Virus record (IMG/VR): IMGVR_UViG_3300048091_000081
Span: 1-22,084 of that record
Reading direction: 5' to 3' (one strand)
Length of the DNA stretch: 22,084 nucleotides
Source: a virus
Below are positions 10,317-18,401 of the stretch, piece by piece. The translations under genes were made by a program, and so were the position numbers. Positions within the stretch are counted from its first letter, which is position 1, and every line of letters begins with the position of its first letter. The notes below the pieces were generated by a model that saw only the letters and a program-made list of their open reading frames with translations, searched no databases and was not told where the DNA came from.

Positions 10317-11993
10317 ATGCCGGCCGATTTCGTCGGCAAGGCACAGGAGTACGCACAGGCAGTCGTCAAAGGAAAAATCGTCGCTTGCAAGTGGGTCAAG
10401 CTGGCGTGCAAGAAGCACCTGGACGACTTGAAGGCTAGCCGCCGCAAGGCGTTCCCGTATTACTTCGACGAGGATGCGGCCAACAAGGTCTGCACGTTCC
10501 TGTCGCTGATGCCTCACACAAAGGGAAAATGGGCTCGCAAACGCCAACTCATCGAGTTGCAGCCCTGGCAGTGCTTCGCCTTCACGACGCTATTCGGCTG
10601 GAAGATCAAGAAGAACGATCGCCGTCGGTACCGCCGTGCTTATTTCGCTGTGCCGCGGAAGAACGGCAAGTCGATCATCGGCTCAGGCATTGGCCTGTAC
10701 ATGTTCTCGGTCGACGGCGAGTTCGGCGCCGAAGTCTATTCCGGCGCCACCACCGAGGCGCAGGCCTGGGAAGTGTTCCGCCCAGCGAAGCAGATGCTCG
10801 AGCGGACGCCGGAGCTGCAGGAGGCGCTCGGCGCCGAGGTTTGGGCGAAGTCGCTGTTGGTGCCTGCGGATGGTTCTCGTTTCGAGCCGGTGATCGGTAA
10901 GCCTGGCGACGGCGCTTCGCCTTCGTGCGCGATCGTGGACGAGTACCACGAACACGACTCGTCCGAGCTGGTCGACACAATGGAAACCGGTATGGGCGCG
11001 CGCGAACAGCCGCTGCTCCTCATGATCACCACGGCTGGCTTCAACATCGCCGGACCCTGCTACGATCAGGAGATCGAGGCCAAGAAGGTGCTCGAGGGGA
11101 CGCTGGACGATCCGGAACTCTTCGCGTTGATCTACACGATCGACGAAGGCGACGACTGGACCAGCCCGGCGGTGCTACGCAAGGCGAACCCGAATTACGG
11201 CATTTCGGTTGACGAAGACTTCCTGCTGTCGCAGCAGCGGCAGGCGACGCAAAGCGCGTCGAAACAGACCCGTTTTAAGACTAAGCACCTGAACATCTGG
11301 TGCTCGGCGAAGTCCGCCTGGCTGAATATGCTTGAGTGGATGAAGTGCGCGGACTACAACCTGCGCCGCGAGCAGTTCAAGGGCGAGCGCTGCTATCTGA
11401 CGCTTGATCTGGCCAGCCGTTCGGACATCTGCGTGCTGATGCTGGTGTTCGTTCGCCTGATCGACGGCAAGCAGCACTTCTACCTGTTCGGCGATTACTA
11501 CCTGCCGGAAGCCGCCATCGAGGGCGCCGAAAAGAATGCCAATGCCTACCGCAAGTGGGTGATCGAAGGCTTCCTCCAGCAGCATCATGGCGCCGAGATC
11601 GACTTCGATCTGATCGAGGAAGACATGCTGGCGCTCGTTGCCGAGTACGGGCCGGAGGAGGTTGTCTTCGACCCGTGGCGCGCGGCACAGCTGGAACAGC
11701 GCCTGACCAAAAACGGCATCACCGCGGTCGAGCTAGGGGCACAGGTCAAGAATCTGTCGCTCCCGATGAAGGAACTGGAGAGCGCGATCAAAGCAGGTCG
11801 CGTACACCACGACGGCAACCCGATGCTGACCTGGATGATGTCCAACGTCGTGGCGAAGCTCGACGCTAAGGACAACATCTACCCCCGTAAGGAAAAACCT
11901 GAGCAGAAGATTGACGGCGCTGTCGCCTCAATCATGGGCATCGCACGCGCAATCAGCGGCGAGGAAGCCACAACATCATTCTGGGAATCCTGA
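10317..11993 (+). CDS. Terminase large subunit, ATPase plus nuclease
   Basis: A 558-residue protein, normal for Terminase_1 (HK97-like). The ATG at 10317 is preferred over TTG 10311; the latter would overlap the terS stop. Residues 113-119 carry the Walker A motif P-R-K-N-G-K-S, and residues 204-210 the Walker B C-A-I-V-D-E-Y. The coupling segment L-L-L-M-I-T-T-A-G-F follows. The nuclease half begins with L-T-L-D-L-A-S-R-S-D and has a second aspartate in V-V-F-D-P-W-R and a third in K-I-D-G-A-V-A. The protein powers DNA translocation into the prohead at the portal and cuts the concatemer. All motifs are intact. It works with terS and the HNH protein upstream. Confidence 0.95.
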   Translation: MPADFVGKAQEYAQAVVKGKIVACKWVKLACKKHLDDLKASRRKAFPYYFDEDAANKVCTFLSLMPHTKGKWARKRQLIELQPWQCFAFTTLFGWKIKKNDRRRYRRAYFAVPRKNGKSIIGSGIGLYMFSVDGEFGAEVYSGATTEAQAWEVFRPAKQMLERTPELQEALGAEVWAKSLLVPADGSRFEPVIGKPGDGASPSCAIVDEYHEHDSSELVDTMETGMGAREQPLLLMITTAGFNIAGPCYDQEIEAKKVLEGTLDDPELFALIYTIDEGDDWTSPAVLRKANPNYGISVDEDFLLSQQRQATQSASKQTRFKTKHLNIWCSAKSAWLNMLEWMKCADYNLRREQFKGERCYLTLDLASRSDICVLMLVFVRLIDGKQHFYLFGDYYLPEAAIEGAEKNANAYRKWVIEGFLQQHHGAEIDFDLIEEDMLALVAEYGPEEVVFDPWRAAQLEQRLTKNGITAVELGAQVKNLSLPMKELESAIKAGRVHHDGNPMLTWMMSNVVAKLDAKDNIYPRKEKPEQKIDGAVASIMGIARAISGEEATTSFWES

Positions 11994-12169
11994 TGAACAA
12001 ACTAATCAAAGCGGTTCCCGATGGGCTGATCGTGGGCGGAGGGGTTTCGATCTCGTTTGGCGCAGGGCTGTTGCATGTGGCAGCAGGCTTCATGGTTGCC
12101 GGCTTCCTCATGGTCGTTGGCGGCGTGTGCGCTGCTCGTCGACAGCCTGTTGAGAAGGAAGAGGGCTGA
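11993..12169 (+). CDS. 58-aa membrane-type phage protein between terL and portal
   Basis: ATG overlaps the terL stop and the stop overlaps the portal ATG (TGATG on both sides). After a short basic start, residues 11-47 are almost fully hydrophobic and glycine-rich (G-L-I-V-G-G-G-V, L-L-H-V-A-A-G-F, F-L-M-V-V-G-G-V), long enough for two membrane helices. The tail is charged. Similar tiny membrane proteins are found between terminase and portal in many HK97-type phages; their role is not known to me. It might be a holin-like or inner-membrane protein, but that is a guess. Confidence 0.7.
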   Translation: MNKLIKAVPDGLIVGGGVSISFGAGLLHVAAGFMVAGFLMVVGGVCAARRQPVEKEEG

Positions 12170-13392
12170 TGTCATTCTTCGTCCCCAAAGGGCGCCGTAA
12201 CCAAGCGTTCAACGAGCCGTTCTGGCAAGACTGGATCGGTGCGCTCGAATCCGTTACTGGAAAGGCTGTCAACTGGCGTACCGCCCTCCAAGTCGCTACC
12301 GTGTTCGCATGCTGCCGTGTAATCGGCAATGGCATGGCACAGGTTCCATTCAAGCTGATGCAGAAGAATGGGCGCAAGCGCACCCCAGCGACCTGGCACC
12401 CGCTCTATAAGCTGCTATCGCTTAAGCCCAACGACTGGCAAACCAGCTTCGAATTCCGGCAGATGCTGGCGTGGCACATTGAGTTGTGCGGCAATGCCTA
12501 CGTCTTTGTTAACCGGAATTCGGCAGGGAAGATCCTGGAGCTTATCCCGCTGCCGCCCGGGCAGGTGACGCCCCAACGAGACTCGAACCTCAAGATCACA
12601 TATGACGTCGTCGGGTTGGATGGCACGTTCCGCACGCTGAGCAAATCTCAGATCTGGCATCTGCGCGGCCCGACGATCGATGGCTTCCACGGCTTGGATG
12701 TCGTGAAGTTGGCGAGGGAAGCAATCGGCCTAGCGATGGCTACAGAGGAGTCGGCGGCGCGCTTGCACAGGAATGGTGTGCAGAATTCAGGCGTCTACGC
12801 GGTCGATGCCACGCTCGACAAGAAGCAGTATGACGATCTCGCGAACTGGATTGCGAAGCAGTTTTCCGGACTCCAAAACGCTGGTAAGCCGCTGATTCTC
12901 GACCGTGGCGCGAAGTTCCTCAACACTGCCATGAGCTCGGTCGACGCACAGTCGAACGAAACTCGGAAGACGCAGGTAGAGCAAATCTGTTCCTTCGTGG
13001 GCGTTTTGCCAATCAAGGTTGGCTTCTCCGATAAAACCGCGACCTTCGCAAGTGCGGAGGAGATGAATCGCGCGCACCGCGAAGACTGTCTCTCGCCCCG
13101 ATGGGAATCGTTTGAGCAGTCGGCGATGATCAATCTGCTAACGGACGCCGAGATCGATGCCGGGTATTACTTCAACTTCACGGAAGAGGGCCTGCTTCGC
13201 GGGTCAGCGAAGGACACCAAGGACGTGATCCTGGGCTATGTGAACGGCGGACTGATGTACCCCAACGAGGGGCGCGACCTGCTTGACATGAATCCGGACG
13301 ACGACCCTGCCAGCGACAAGCTGCGCATCCCCGCAAATATCGTCGGCGAGCCAAAGCCCGCTCAACCTGCAGTAGCGACTCCCCAGGAGTAA
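12169..13392 (+). CDS. HK97-type portal protein
   Basis: A 407-residue protein, the expected length. It begins in the stop of the membrane protein and follows a GGAAGAGGG ribosome-binding stretch. Features: A-L-Q-V-A-T-V-F-A-C-C-R-V-I-G-N-G-M-A (residues about 40-60), Y-K-L-L-S-L-K-P-N, R-Q-M-L-A-W-H-I-E-L-C-G-N-A-Y, I-W-H-L-R-G-P, and S-F-V-G-V-L-P-I-K-V-G near residue 280. These match the Phage_portal family. It forms the 12-mer ring at one head vertex through which DNA enters and to which connectors attach. Its neighbours terL and the maturation protease agree. Confidence 0.95.
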   Translation: MSFFVPKGRRNQAFNEPFWQDWIGALESVTGKAVNWRTALQVATVFACCRVIGNGMAQVPFKLMQKNGRKRTPATWHPLYKLLSLKPNDWQTSFEFRQMLAWHIELCGNAYVFVNRNSAGKILELIPLPPGQVTPQRDSNLKITYDVVGLDGTFRTLSKSQIWHLRGPTIDGFHGLDVVKLAREAIGLAMATEESAARLHRNGVQNSGVYAVDATLDKKQYDDLANWIAKQFSGLQNAGKPLILDRGAKFLNTAMSSVDAQSNETRKTQVEQICSFVGVLPIKVGFSDKTATFASAEEMNRAHREDCLSPRWESFEQSAMINLLTDAEIDAGYYFNFTEEGLLRGSAKDTKDVILGYVNGGLMYPNEGRDLLDMNPDDDPASDKLRIPANIVGEPKPAQPAVATPQE

Positions 13393-13398
13393 TCAAGA

Positions 13399-14415
13399 AT
13401 GCCCCCATCGAATATGCAGCGCAAAGCTGCAGGACGAGTGCTGTCCGCCGAAAACGAACGCCTGCTTCGTGCGGCGCGCGACAATCTCGACACCGTGCTC
13501 TCGCAGCTGACCGAGGAAGATCAGCAGGACGCTAGCTCGTTCCGCCACCGCAACCGGATGGCACTGAAGCCGGGTCACGTGCGCATCAACGCGGACGCCG
13601 GCGAAAACGAAGCTGAAATCCTGATCTACGGCGACATCGGCGGCGGCTGGTGGGACGAGGGGATTACCGGCGAGTCGATCACGAACCAGATCGCCGATCT
13701 GGACGTCGACACCATCAACGTCCGGATTAACTCGGGCGGCGGGCTGGTGTTTGAGGGCCTGGCCATTTACCAGGCGCTGGCACGCCATTCGTCCCACATC
13801 GTCGTGCACATCGACAGCATCGCGGCCTCGATCGCCAGCGTCATCGCGATGGCCGGCGACGAGATCCGGATCAGCGAAGGCGCCAACCTGATGATCCACA
13901 AGCCGTGGTCCGGCATGTGGGGCGACGCCGATGCCTTCCGCAAGGAAGCCGATGTCCTCGATCAGCTGCAGGCCGGTCTGATCAACATCTACGAAGCCCG
14001 CACCGGCGCCAAGCGCGCTGACCTGGAGGCGTGGGTCAACGCTGAAACGTGGTTCCTGGGCCAAGCGGCAGTCGATGCAGGCTTCGCCGACGTCATGGTG
14101 CCGGCAAAGAAGAAAAAGGCTGCCGCCTCGGCGATGCTGAACCGCTTTAAGCACACCCCTCAGAACCTGCTGGCTTCGGCCGGCGGACCCGAAATTCGCG
14201 AGTTCGAAGCCTTCCTCCGCGACGGAGAAGGGCTCTCGAACGCGCAAGCAAAGCGCATCGCAGCCGCTGCGATGTCGCGGGTGAATCGCGACGATCCACC
14301 CGAACCGCCAGCCAAGCCCCTCCGTGATGGTGGGGACCCTGCGGATGAGCAGAACGCAGCCGCCCGCCGGCTCGCGCAAGGCATCAAACAACTTACCTCC
14401 ACCATCAAGGAATGA
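13399..14415 (+). CDS. ClpP-like head maturation protease
   Basis: A 338-residue protein with CAGGAG ahead of the ATG at 13399. The S14 domain spans about residues 72-215: I-L-I-Y-G-D-I-G, the oxyanion loop I-N-S-G-G-G, the nucleophile in D-S-I-A-A-S-I-A-S (Ser144), and the catalytic His167 in L-M-I-H-K-P-W. F-L-G-Q-A-A-V-D-A-G-F-A-D closes the fold. The remaining 110 residues are acidic, helical and partly disordered; they may act as a scaffold, as in protease-scaffold fusions of this group. The enzyme trims the capsid precursor's N-terminal delta domain. It precedes the capsid gene, and the two overlap slightly. Confidence 0.93.
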   Translation: MPPSNMQRKAAGRVLSAENERLLRAARDNLDTVLSQLTEEDQQDASSFRHRNRMALKPGHVRINADAGENEAEILIYGDIGGGWWDEGITGESITNQIADLDVDTINVRINSGGGLVFEGLAIYQALARHSSHIVVHIDSIAASIASVIAMAGDEIRISEGANLMIHKPWSGMWGDADAFRKEADVLDQLQAGLINIYEARTGAKRADLEAWVNAETWFLGQAAVDAGFADVMVPAKKKKAAASAMLNRFKHTPQNLLASAGGPEIREFEAFLRDGEGLSNAQAKRIAAAAMSRVNRDDPPEPPAKPLRDGGDPADEQNAAARRLAQGIKQLTSTIKE

Positions 14416-14420
14416 CCATC

Positions 14421-15644
14421 ATGGCTGAAAAAGATCCCGTTACCGAAGTAATGGAAGCGTTCAACGAGTTCAAGCGTACGAACGACGAAAACCAGAAGAA
14501 GCGCAGCTCCGACCTCGACGCCAAGCTCGACAAGATCAACGCTGCGCTCGACAAGCACGAAGACAACAACCAAAAACTGGTGCTGATCGACCAGCAGAAC
14601 AAGGCGATGCAGCAACAGCTGGACGCCATCGAGAAAATCGCGAACCGTGCCGGCCTGGGCGGCGCTGGCGACGAGCAGGCCAAAGCGGCCCGCGAATACC
14701 TGGACGCCTTCAACCGCGTACTGCGCAAGGCGCCGGAAAATCGCAGCTCCGACGACATGAAGCTGGTTCGCGAGCGCTCGAATGCGCTGGTGAAAGGCGA
14801 CGACGCCAGCGGCGGCTACCTGCTGGCTCCGCCGGACCTGCAGGCCGACATCATGAAGGACGTCCTCGAAATGACGCCGATCCGCTCGCTGGCGACCGTT
14901 CGCATCATCGGCGGCCCGAGCCTGAAGATGCGCAAGAAGGTCGGCAATGGCTCGGCAAAGCGTGTCGGCGAGACCGAGAAGCGGACCAACACCGGCGATC
15001 CGGCATACGGCATGGCCGAGTACCAGGCGCCGGAGCTGTTCGCCCGCATGGAAATCTCGCAGCAGATGCTGGAAGACTCGGACTACGACCTGTTCGCCGA
15101 GCTGCGCGAAGACGCTGGCGACCAGTTCTCGGTCAAGGAGGGTATCGAATCCATCAGTGGTTCCGGCAGCGGCCAGATGGAAGGCGTCCTGACGAACGCC
15201 CTGATCGAAGCGATCAAGAGCGGTAATGCTTCGCAGCTGACCGCCGATGGCATCCTGAGCCTGTTCTACGGTCTGAAAACCGCCTACGCGCGTAACGCCG
15301 TCTTCGGCATGAACCGCCTGACCCTGGGCGCCGTGCGTAAGCTGAAAGACAACGACGGCCAGTACCTGTGGGTGCCGGGCATCGCCAACGGCGTGCCGAA
15401 CACCATCAACGGTGCGCCGTATGTCGAAATGGCTGACATGCCGAACATCGCCGCCAACTCCTGCCCGATCGTGTTCGCGGACTGGAAGAAGCTGTACGTC
15501 ATCGCCGACCGCGTGGCGATCTCGTTCTCGGCCGACTACGTGACCGAAGCCGACGATGGCCTGGTCGTGTTCCGCGCCCGCAAGCGCGTCGGTGGCGGCG
15601 TCCGCCAGGCCGAAGCCGGCAAGAAGCTGCAGATCGCAGCCTAA
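14421..15644 (+). CDS. HK97-type major capsid protein
   Basis: A 407-residue protein. ATG 14412 overlaps the protease stop; ATG 14421 lies about nine bases after AAGGA and is preferred. Residues 1-95 form the charged coiled-coil delta domain (E-F-K-R-T-N-D-E-N-Q, L-D-K-I-N-A-A-L-D-K, Q-Q-L-D-A-I-E-K-I). Then come G-G-Y-L-L-A-P-P-D, T-P-I-R-S-L-A-T-V and W-V-P-G-I-A-N-G-V-P-N-T-I-N-G, followed by F-A-D-W-K-K-L-Y-V-I, the usual fold-closing strand. The protein builds the icosahedral shell and is processed by the protease upstream. A GC-rich stem-loop 12 bases after the stop probably limits readthrough, favouring high capsid yield. Confidence 0.95.
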   Translation: MAEKDPVTEVMEAFNEFKRTNDENQKKRSSDLDAKLDKINAALDKHEDNNQKLVLIDQQNKAMQQQLDAIEKIANRAGLGGAGDEQAKAAREYLDAFNRVLRKAPENRSSDDMKLVRERSNALVKGDDASGGYLLAPPDLQADIMKDVLEMTPIRSLATVRIIGGPSLKMRKKVGNGSAKRVGETEKRTNTGDPAYGMAEYQAPELFARMEISQQMLEDSDYDLFAELREDAGDQFSVKEGIESISGSGSGQMEGVLTNALIEAIKSGNASQLTADGILSLFYGLKTAYARNAVFGMNRLTLGAVRKLKDNDGQYLWVPGIANGVPNTINGAPYVEMADMPNIAANSCPIVFADWKKLYVIADRVAISFSADYVTEADDGLVVFRARKRVGGGVRQAEAGKKLQIAA

Positions 15645-15655
15645 TCCTGAATGAT

Positions 15656-15674
15656 CCCCGGTCACGCGCCGGGG
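15656..15674 (+). terminator. Stem-loop after the capsid gene
   Basis: CCCCGG and CCGGGG form a six-base-pair GC stem with a seven-base loop, 11 bases after the capsid stop; TCTT follows. It may act as a weak terminator or as an mRNA stabiliser for the capsid transcript. An AAGGA ribosome-binding stretch for the next gene lies beyond it. Confidence 0.5.
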
Positions 15675-15705
15675 TCTTCCGTAACCAATTCTCAAGGAAT
15701 CGTCC

Positions 15706-16098
15706 ATGCGCGATCTGAAATCCAATATCAAGCCGGTCCAGTCCCTAGTTCCGGCAACTCGCACCGCGGCCGCAAACGGCTCGGGTGTCGATCTCACTGG
15801 CTTCAATGCCGCCTCGGTCTTGTTCTCGAATGGCGCCATCGGCGGCACCGCGTCGCCGACCTTCACCTTCGAAGTGCAGGAGAGCGACGACAACGCCACG
15901 TTCACCGCGGTGGCAGACAAGGACCTGCGCGGCGTCGAGCCGGTGATCACGGCCGCCAACCAGGTGTCCCAGGTGAGCTACATCGGCTACAAGCGCTACA
16001 TCCGCGCCATCCTGAAAACCGTTGCTGGCACCACCCCGACCCTTGATTGCGGCGCAACCGTGATCCTGGGTCATCCGGGCAACGCGCCCACGGTCTAA
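15706..16098 (+). CDS. Head-module beta-sandwich protein (decoration-like)
   Basis: A 130-residue protein with AAGGAAT ahead of the ATG. It shows G-S-G-V-D-L-T-G-F-N-A-A-S-V-L-F, then F-E-V-Q-E-S-D-D-N-A-T-F, and I-G-Y-K-R-Y-I-R-A-I-L-K-T-V, alternating strands that look like a jelly-roll or Ig-type sandwich. This pattern (V-Q-E-S-D-D-N, then Y-K-R-Y-I-R) is common in small proteins directly after capsid genes in HK97-type phages. It is likely a head decoration or stabilising protein, inferred from position. No enzymatic motif. Confidence 0.7.
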   Translation: MRDLKSNIKPVQSLVPATRTAAANGSGVDLTGFNAASVLFSNGAIGGTASPTFTFEVQESDDNATFTAVADKDLRGVEPVITAANQVSQVSYIGYKRYIRAILKTVAGTTPTLDCGATVILGHPGNAPTV

Positions 16099-16101
16099 GC
16101 C

Positions 16102-16374
16102 ATGAAGATCCGCATGCTGAGCACAGCGCCTGGGTCCGCCGACGGTATCCGGGTTGCCGCCTACGAAGCTGGTCTGGAGTACGACCTGACGACAACTGCT
16201 GGCGCTCGCGATCTCGCTGAGGTATTCGTCGGCGCCGGCCTGGCTGAGGAAGTGGGGGCGAGTAAAGGCGCCGCCGACCCGGGTGACGTCGCGGACGACG
16301 CCAGCGAAGCTGTCGCGGACGCGAGCGAAACCACTGCGGCGCCAAAGTCTGGCCGCAAGCCGAAAGCGCAGTGA
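16102..16374 (+). CDS. Small head-module protein with acidic/alanine-rich tail
   Basis: A 90-residue protein four bases after its neighbour. The first 53 residues form a compact domain (I-R-V-A-A-Y-E-A-G-L-E-Y-D-L, A-E-V-F-V-G-A-G-L-A-E). The rest is a low-complexity tail of alanine, aspartate and serine, ending in basic residues (G-R-K-P-K-A). Proteins of this form follow capsid genes in many HK97-like phages; their role is unknown to me. The ribosome-binding site is poor, so translation probably continues from upstream. Confidence 0.7.
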   Translation: MKIRMLSTAPGSADGIRVAAYEAGLEYDLTTTAGARDLAEVFVGAGLAEEVGASKGAADPGDVADDASEAVADASETTAAPKSGRKPKAQ

Positions 16375-16378
16375 TCCC

Positions 16379-16558
16379 ATGAGCCCCGAAACCGCCGCCT
16401 GGCTCGCCAACGTGCGCGCCGAGGCCGCGGCTCCGGGCGCTCTATTCGTCATCGTTCGTAGCAAAACCGCCTCGGTGGCGATTCCCCCTGAAGACATAGT
16501 CGCGAAAAGCGACGCCGAGCTGCTGGCGTTTATCGCTGGGCGGCTCGCTGAACCATGA
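16379..16558 (+). CDS. 59-aa head-module small protein
   Basis: Starts four bases after the previous stop. It contains W-L-A-N-V-R-A-E-A, G-A-L-F-V-I-V-R-S-K-T, V-A-I-P-P-E-D-I-V and a C-terminal helix (A-E-L-L-A-F-I-A-G-R-L). It is a small alpha/beta protein with no known motif. Its end lies just before a six-codon mini-ORF that overlaps the next gene's start. Unknown function, probably late expression with the head genes. Confidence 0.65.
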   Translation: MSPETAAWLANVRAEAAAPGALFVIVRSKTASVAIPPEDIVAKSDAELLAFIAGRLAEP

Positions 16559-16571
16559 AAGATGATCGCCC

Positions 16572-18401
16572 ATGACGCTTGTAAACCGGCTGAAATTCAC
16601 AACGACAGCAACGAGCTTAGCGACCATTACGTCTTTCACCGGCATCGCCAAATTCCGTACGCCCGCCGTGGCAATTGCGGACGGGAAGCTCGCAGTTGGG
16701 CGGACTGGACTGAAGCTTTTCGCTGAGGACGCCAACAACTGGGAGGCCAGCTATTTCACGGTTGGCGGCACCGCACAGAACCCGACGCTGACGCGCGAGC
16801 GTGTCTCGGACAGCTCGGCCGCCGGCGGTCCAGTGACGTTCTCCGGCACGGTGACCGTCGCGTGCAACGAGTTTGCCGAAGATCTCACCGGCGTGAGTGT
16901 GCTCGATCTACCGCTCGTAGTCACGGCTCCAAGTAACGCCTCGGTCGAAATCACGCTTGCGGACGGCACTGCGCAGCGTATTTATCCAGGCAATCTGCAG
17001 ACGGGCAGCGGCACGCCCGTCGATAACCCGCCGACCCTGAGCGCACTTAGCGTCAGCGGCGTCACCTCGTCCAGCGCAACTGGCAGCGTGACCACGAACG
17101 AAGTCGGCGGAACGATCTATTGGCTGTTCTCGACCAGTTCGACCGCCACCGCGGCACAAGTCAAGGCCGGCAACAGCCAAGCGGTCACTGCGGCCGGCGC
17201 GCAGTCGCTTCCAGGTAGCGGCCTGCAGGCTTCGACGGCGTACTACCTGCATGTCCTGCACCGCGACACCTACCCGCAGGACAGCGCCGTGCTAAGCCTC
17301 GGCACGGCATTTACGACGCTGGCAGCGGGTACGCCTGCGCCGACCGTCACCGGCGTCACCATCAGCCCGACAAGCGCCAACGTAGCTGGTGGCGGGACGC
17401 AGCAATTTACGACCACCGTGGCCGGCGCAAATTCTCCGTCACAGGCTGTCAATTACACGATCACCCCGAATACGGCGACGGTCAACGCATCAGGCTTGGC
17501 GACCGTTCCTGCCGCTACCGGCAGCGTGCAGACCTTTACCGTGCGCGCTACCAGCGCACAAGACTCGTCCAAATACGCCGAGGCGACGATCACCGTTGCT
17601 GCGATGGCTGCCCCGGGTCAAGTGACCGGCCTGACCGCTGGCACGCCGACTAGCAGTACCGTTCCGCTGACCTGGACCGCAGCAAGCGGCGCGTCGGCCT
17701 ACACGGTCAACTATCGCAAGACCGGCGACACGGCATGGACCGCCGCAACGACCACTGCAACCGGCACGAGCTACACCGTAACCGGCCTGACTGCATCGCA
17801 AGGTTACGAATTCCAGGTCATCGCCACCAACGCGGGCGGCCCAGGTGCTGCTTCGGCCACCGCTACCGCGACCACGGCGACGCCGGTTGTTCTGCCGGCG
17901 TACACGCTCACCGGCTACCCTGGCACGAACGGGCCGAACGCGGTCAAGCCCAACTCACCTTCAATCGACCTCAGTGTCGCAAGCAATTACAACTTCAACT
18001 ATCCGCCTGCTGGCAAGGGCCTCACAAACGAAAAGACCAGCATCAACAGCAACGGTTATTGGTATTTCAAGCGCACCTCGGACAACGTTGTTCCGTCCCG
18101 CGTTCTGTCCGGATGGTTCCCGCAGGGGGTTACGCCGACCGAATCAGACGTTCTATTCTCCAGCGCGTCCCCGCCTTCGCCGAACCCAAACCAGAACGGC
18201 GGTACGTCAAGGAATGGCCTTGTCAGCTGCGGCTTCAATTCCGGCAACGGAAACTTTGTGGACAACGCGATTCTGTGGGTTCCAGCCGGCGACACCCGCA
18301 AGTATTGCCAGTGGTTCGTTGCATTTGACACGACCACCAACACGTTCGCCGGTCAGCCTGTCAATGCCAATCCAGATGGCCTTCAGTTCACCGGAGCATA
18401 A
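16572..18401 (+). CDS. Virion structural protein with Ig-like and fibronectin type III domains
   Basis: A 609-residue protein. Residues 1-145 form an N-terminal module seen in phage structural proteins (N-R-L-K-F-T, W-E-A-S-Y-F-T, L-T-R-E-R-V, F-S-G-T-V-T-V). Residues about 153-252 form an Ig/FN3-like sandwich, 257-343 a BIG2-type Ig domain (V-T-I-S-P-T-S-A-N-V, Q-Q-F-T-T-T-V), and 347-436 a clear FN3 domain (V-T-G-L-T-A-G-T-P-T, V-P-L-T-W-T-A-A-S-G-A, Y-T-V-T-G-L-T). The end, about 445-609, is a unique beta-rich part. Such domains bind cell-surface carbohydrates or stabilise virions. It lies in the head module, not with tail genes. Its start follows a weak ribosome-binding site and is probably coupled to the gene before. 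Confidence 0.85.
   Translation: MTLVNRLKFTTTATSLATITSFTGIAKFRTPAVAIADGKLAVGRTGLKLFAEDANNWEASYFTVGGTAQNPTLTRERVSDSSAAGGPVTFSGTVTVACNEFAEDLTGVSVLDLPLVVTAPSNASVEITLADGTAQRIYPGNLQTGSGTPVDNPPTLSALSVSGVTSSSATGSVTTNEVGGTIYWLFSTSSTATAAQVKAGNSQAVTAAGAQSLPGSGLQASTAYYLHVLHRDTYPQDSAVLSLGTAFTTLAAGTPAPTVTGVTISPTSANVAGGGTQQFTTTVAGANSPSQAVNYTITPNTATVNASGLATVPAATGSVQTFTVRATSAQDSSKYAEATITVAAMAAPGQVTGLTAGTPTSSTVPLTWTAASGASAYTVNYRKTGDTAWTAATTTATGTSYTVTGLTASQGYEFQVIATNAGGPGAASATATATTATPVVLPAYTLTGYPGTNGPNAVKPNSPSIDLSVASNYNFNYPPAGKGLTNEKTSINSNGYWYFKRTSDNVVPSRVLSGWFPQGVTPTESDVLFSSASPPSPNPNQNGGTSRNGLVSCGFNSGNGNFVDNAILWVPAGDTRKYCQWFVAFDTTTNTFAGQPVNANPDGLQFTGA

Noticed and set aside
13393-14391. Leftward frame opposite the protease gene
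   Set aside because: Shadow of a clear ClpP-like gene; no protein-family pattern.
14160-15959. Long leftward open frame (599 codons) opposite the capsid gene
   Set aside because: It mirrors the codon bias of the capsid and protease genes on the other strand; composition is poor and no ribosome-binding site or motif fits.
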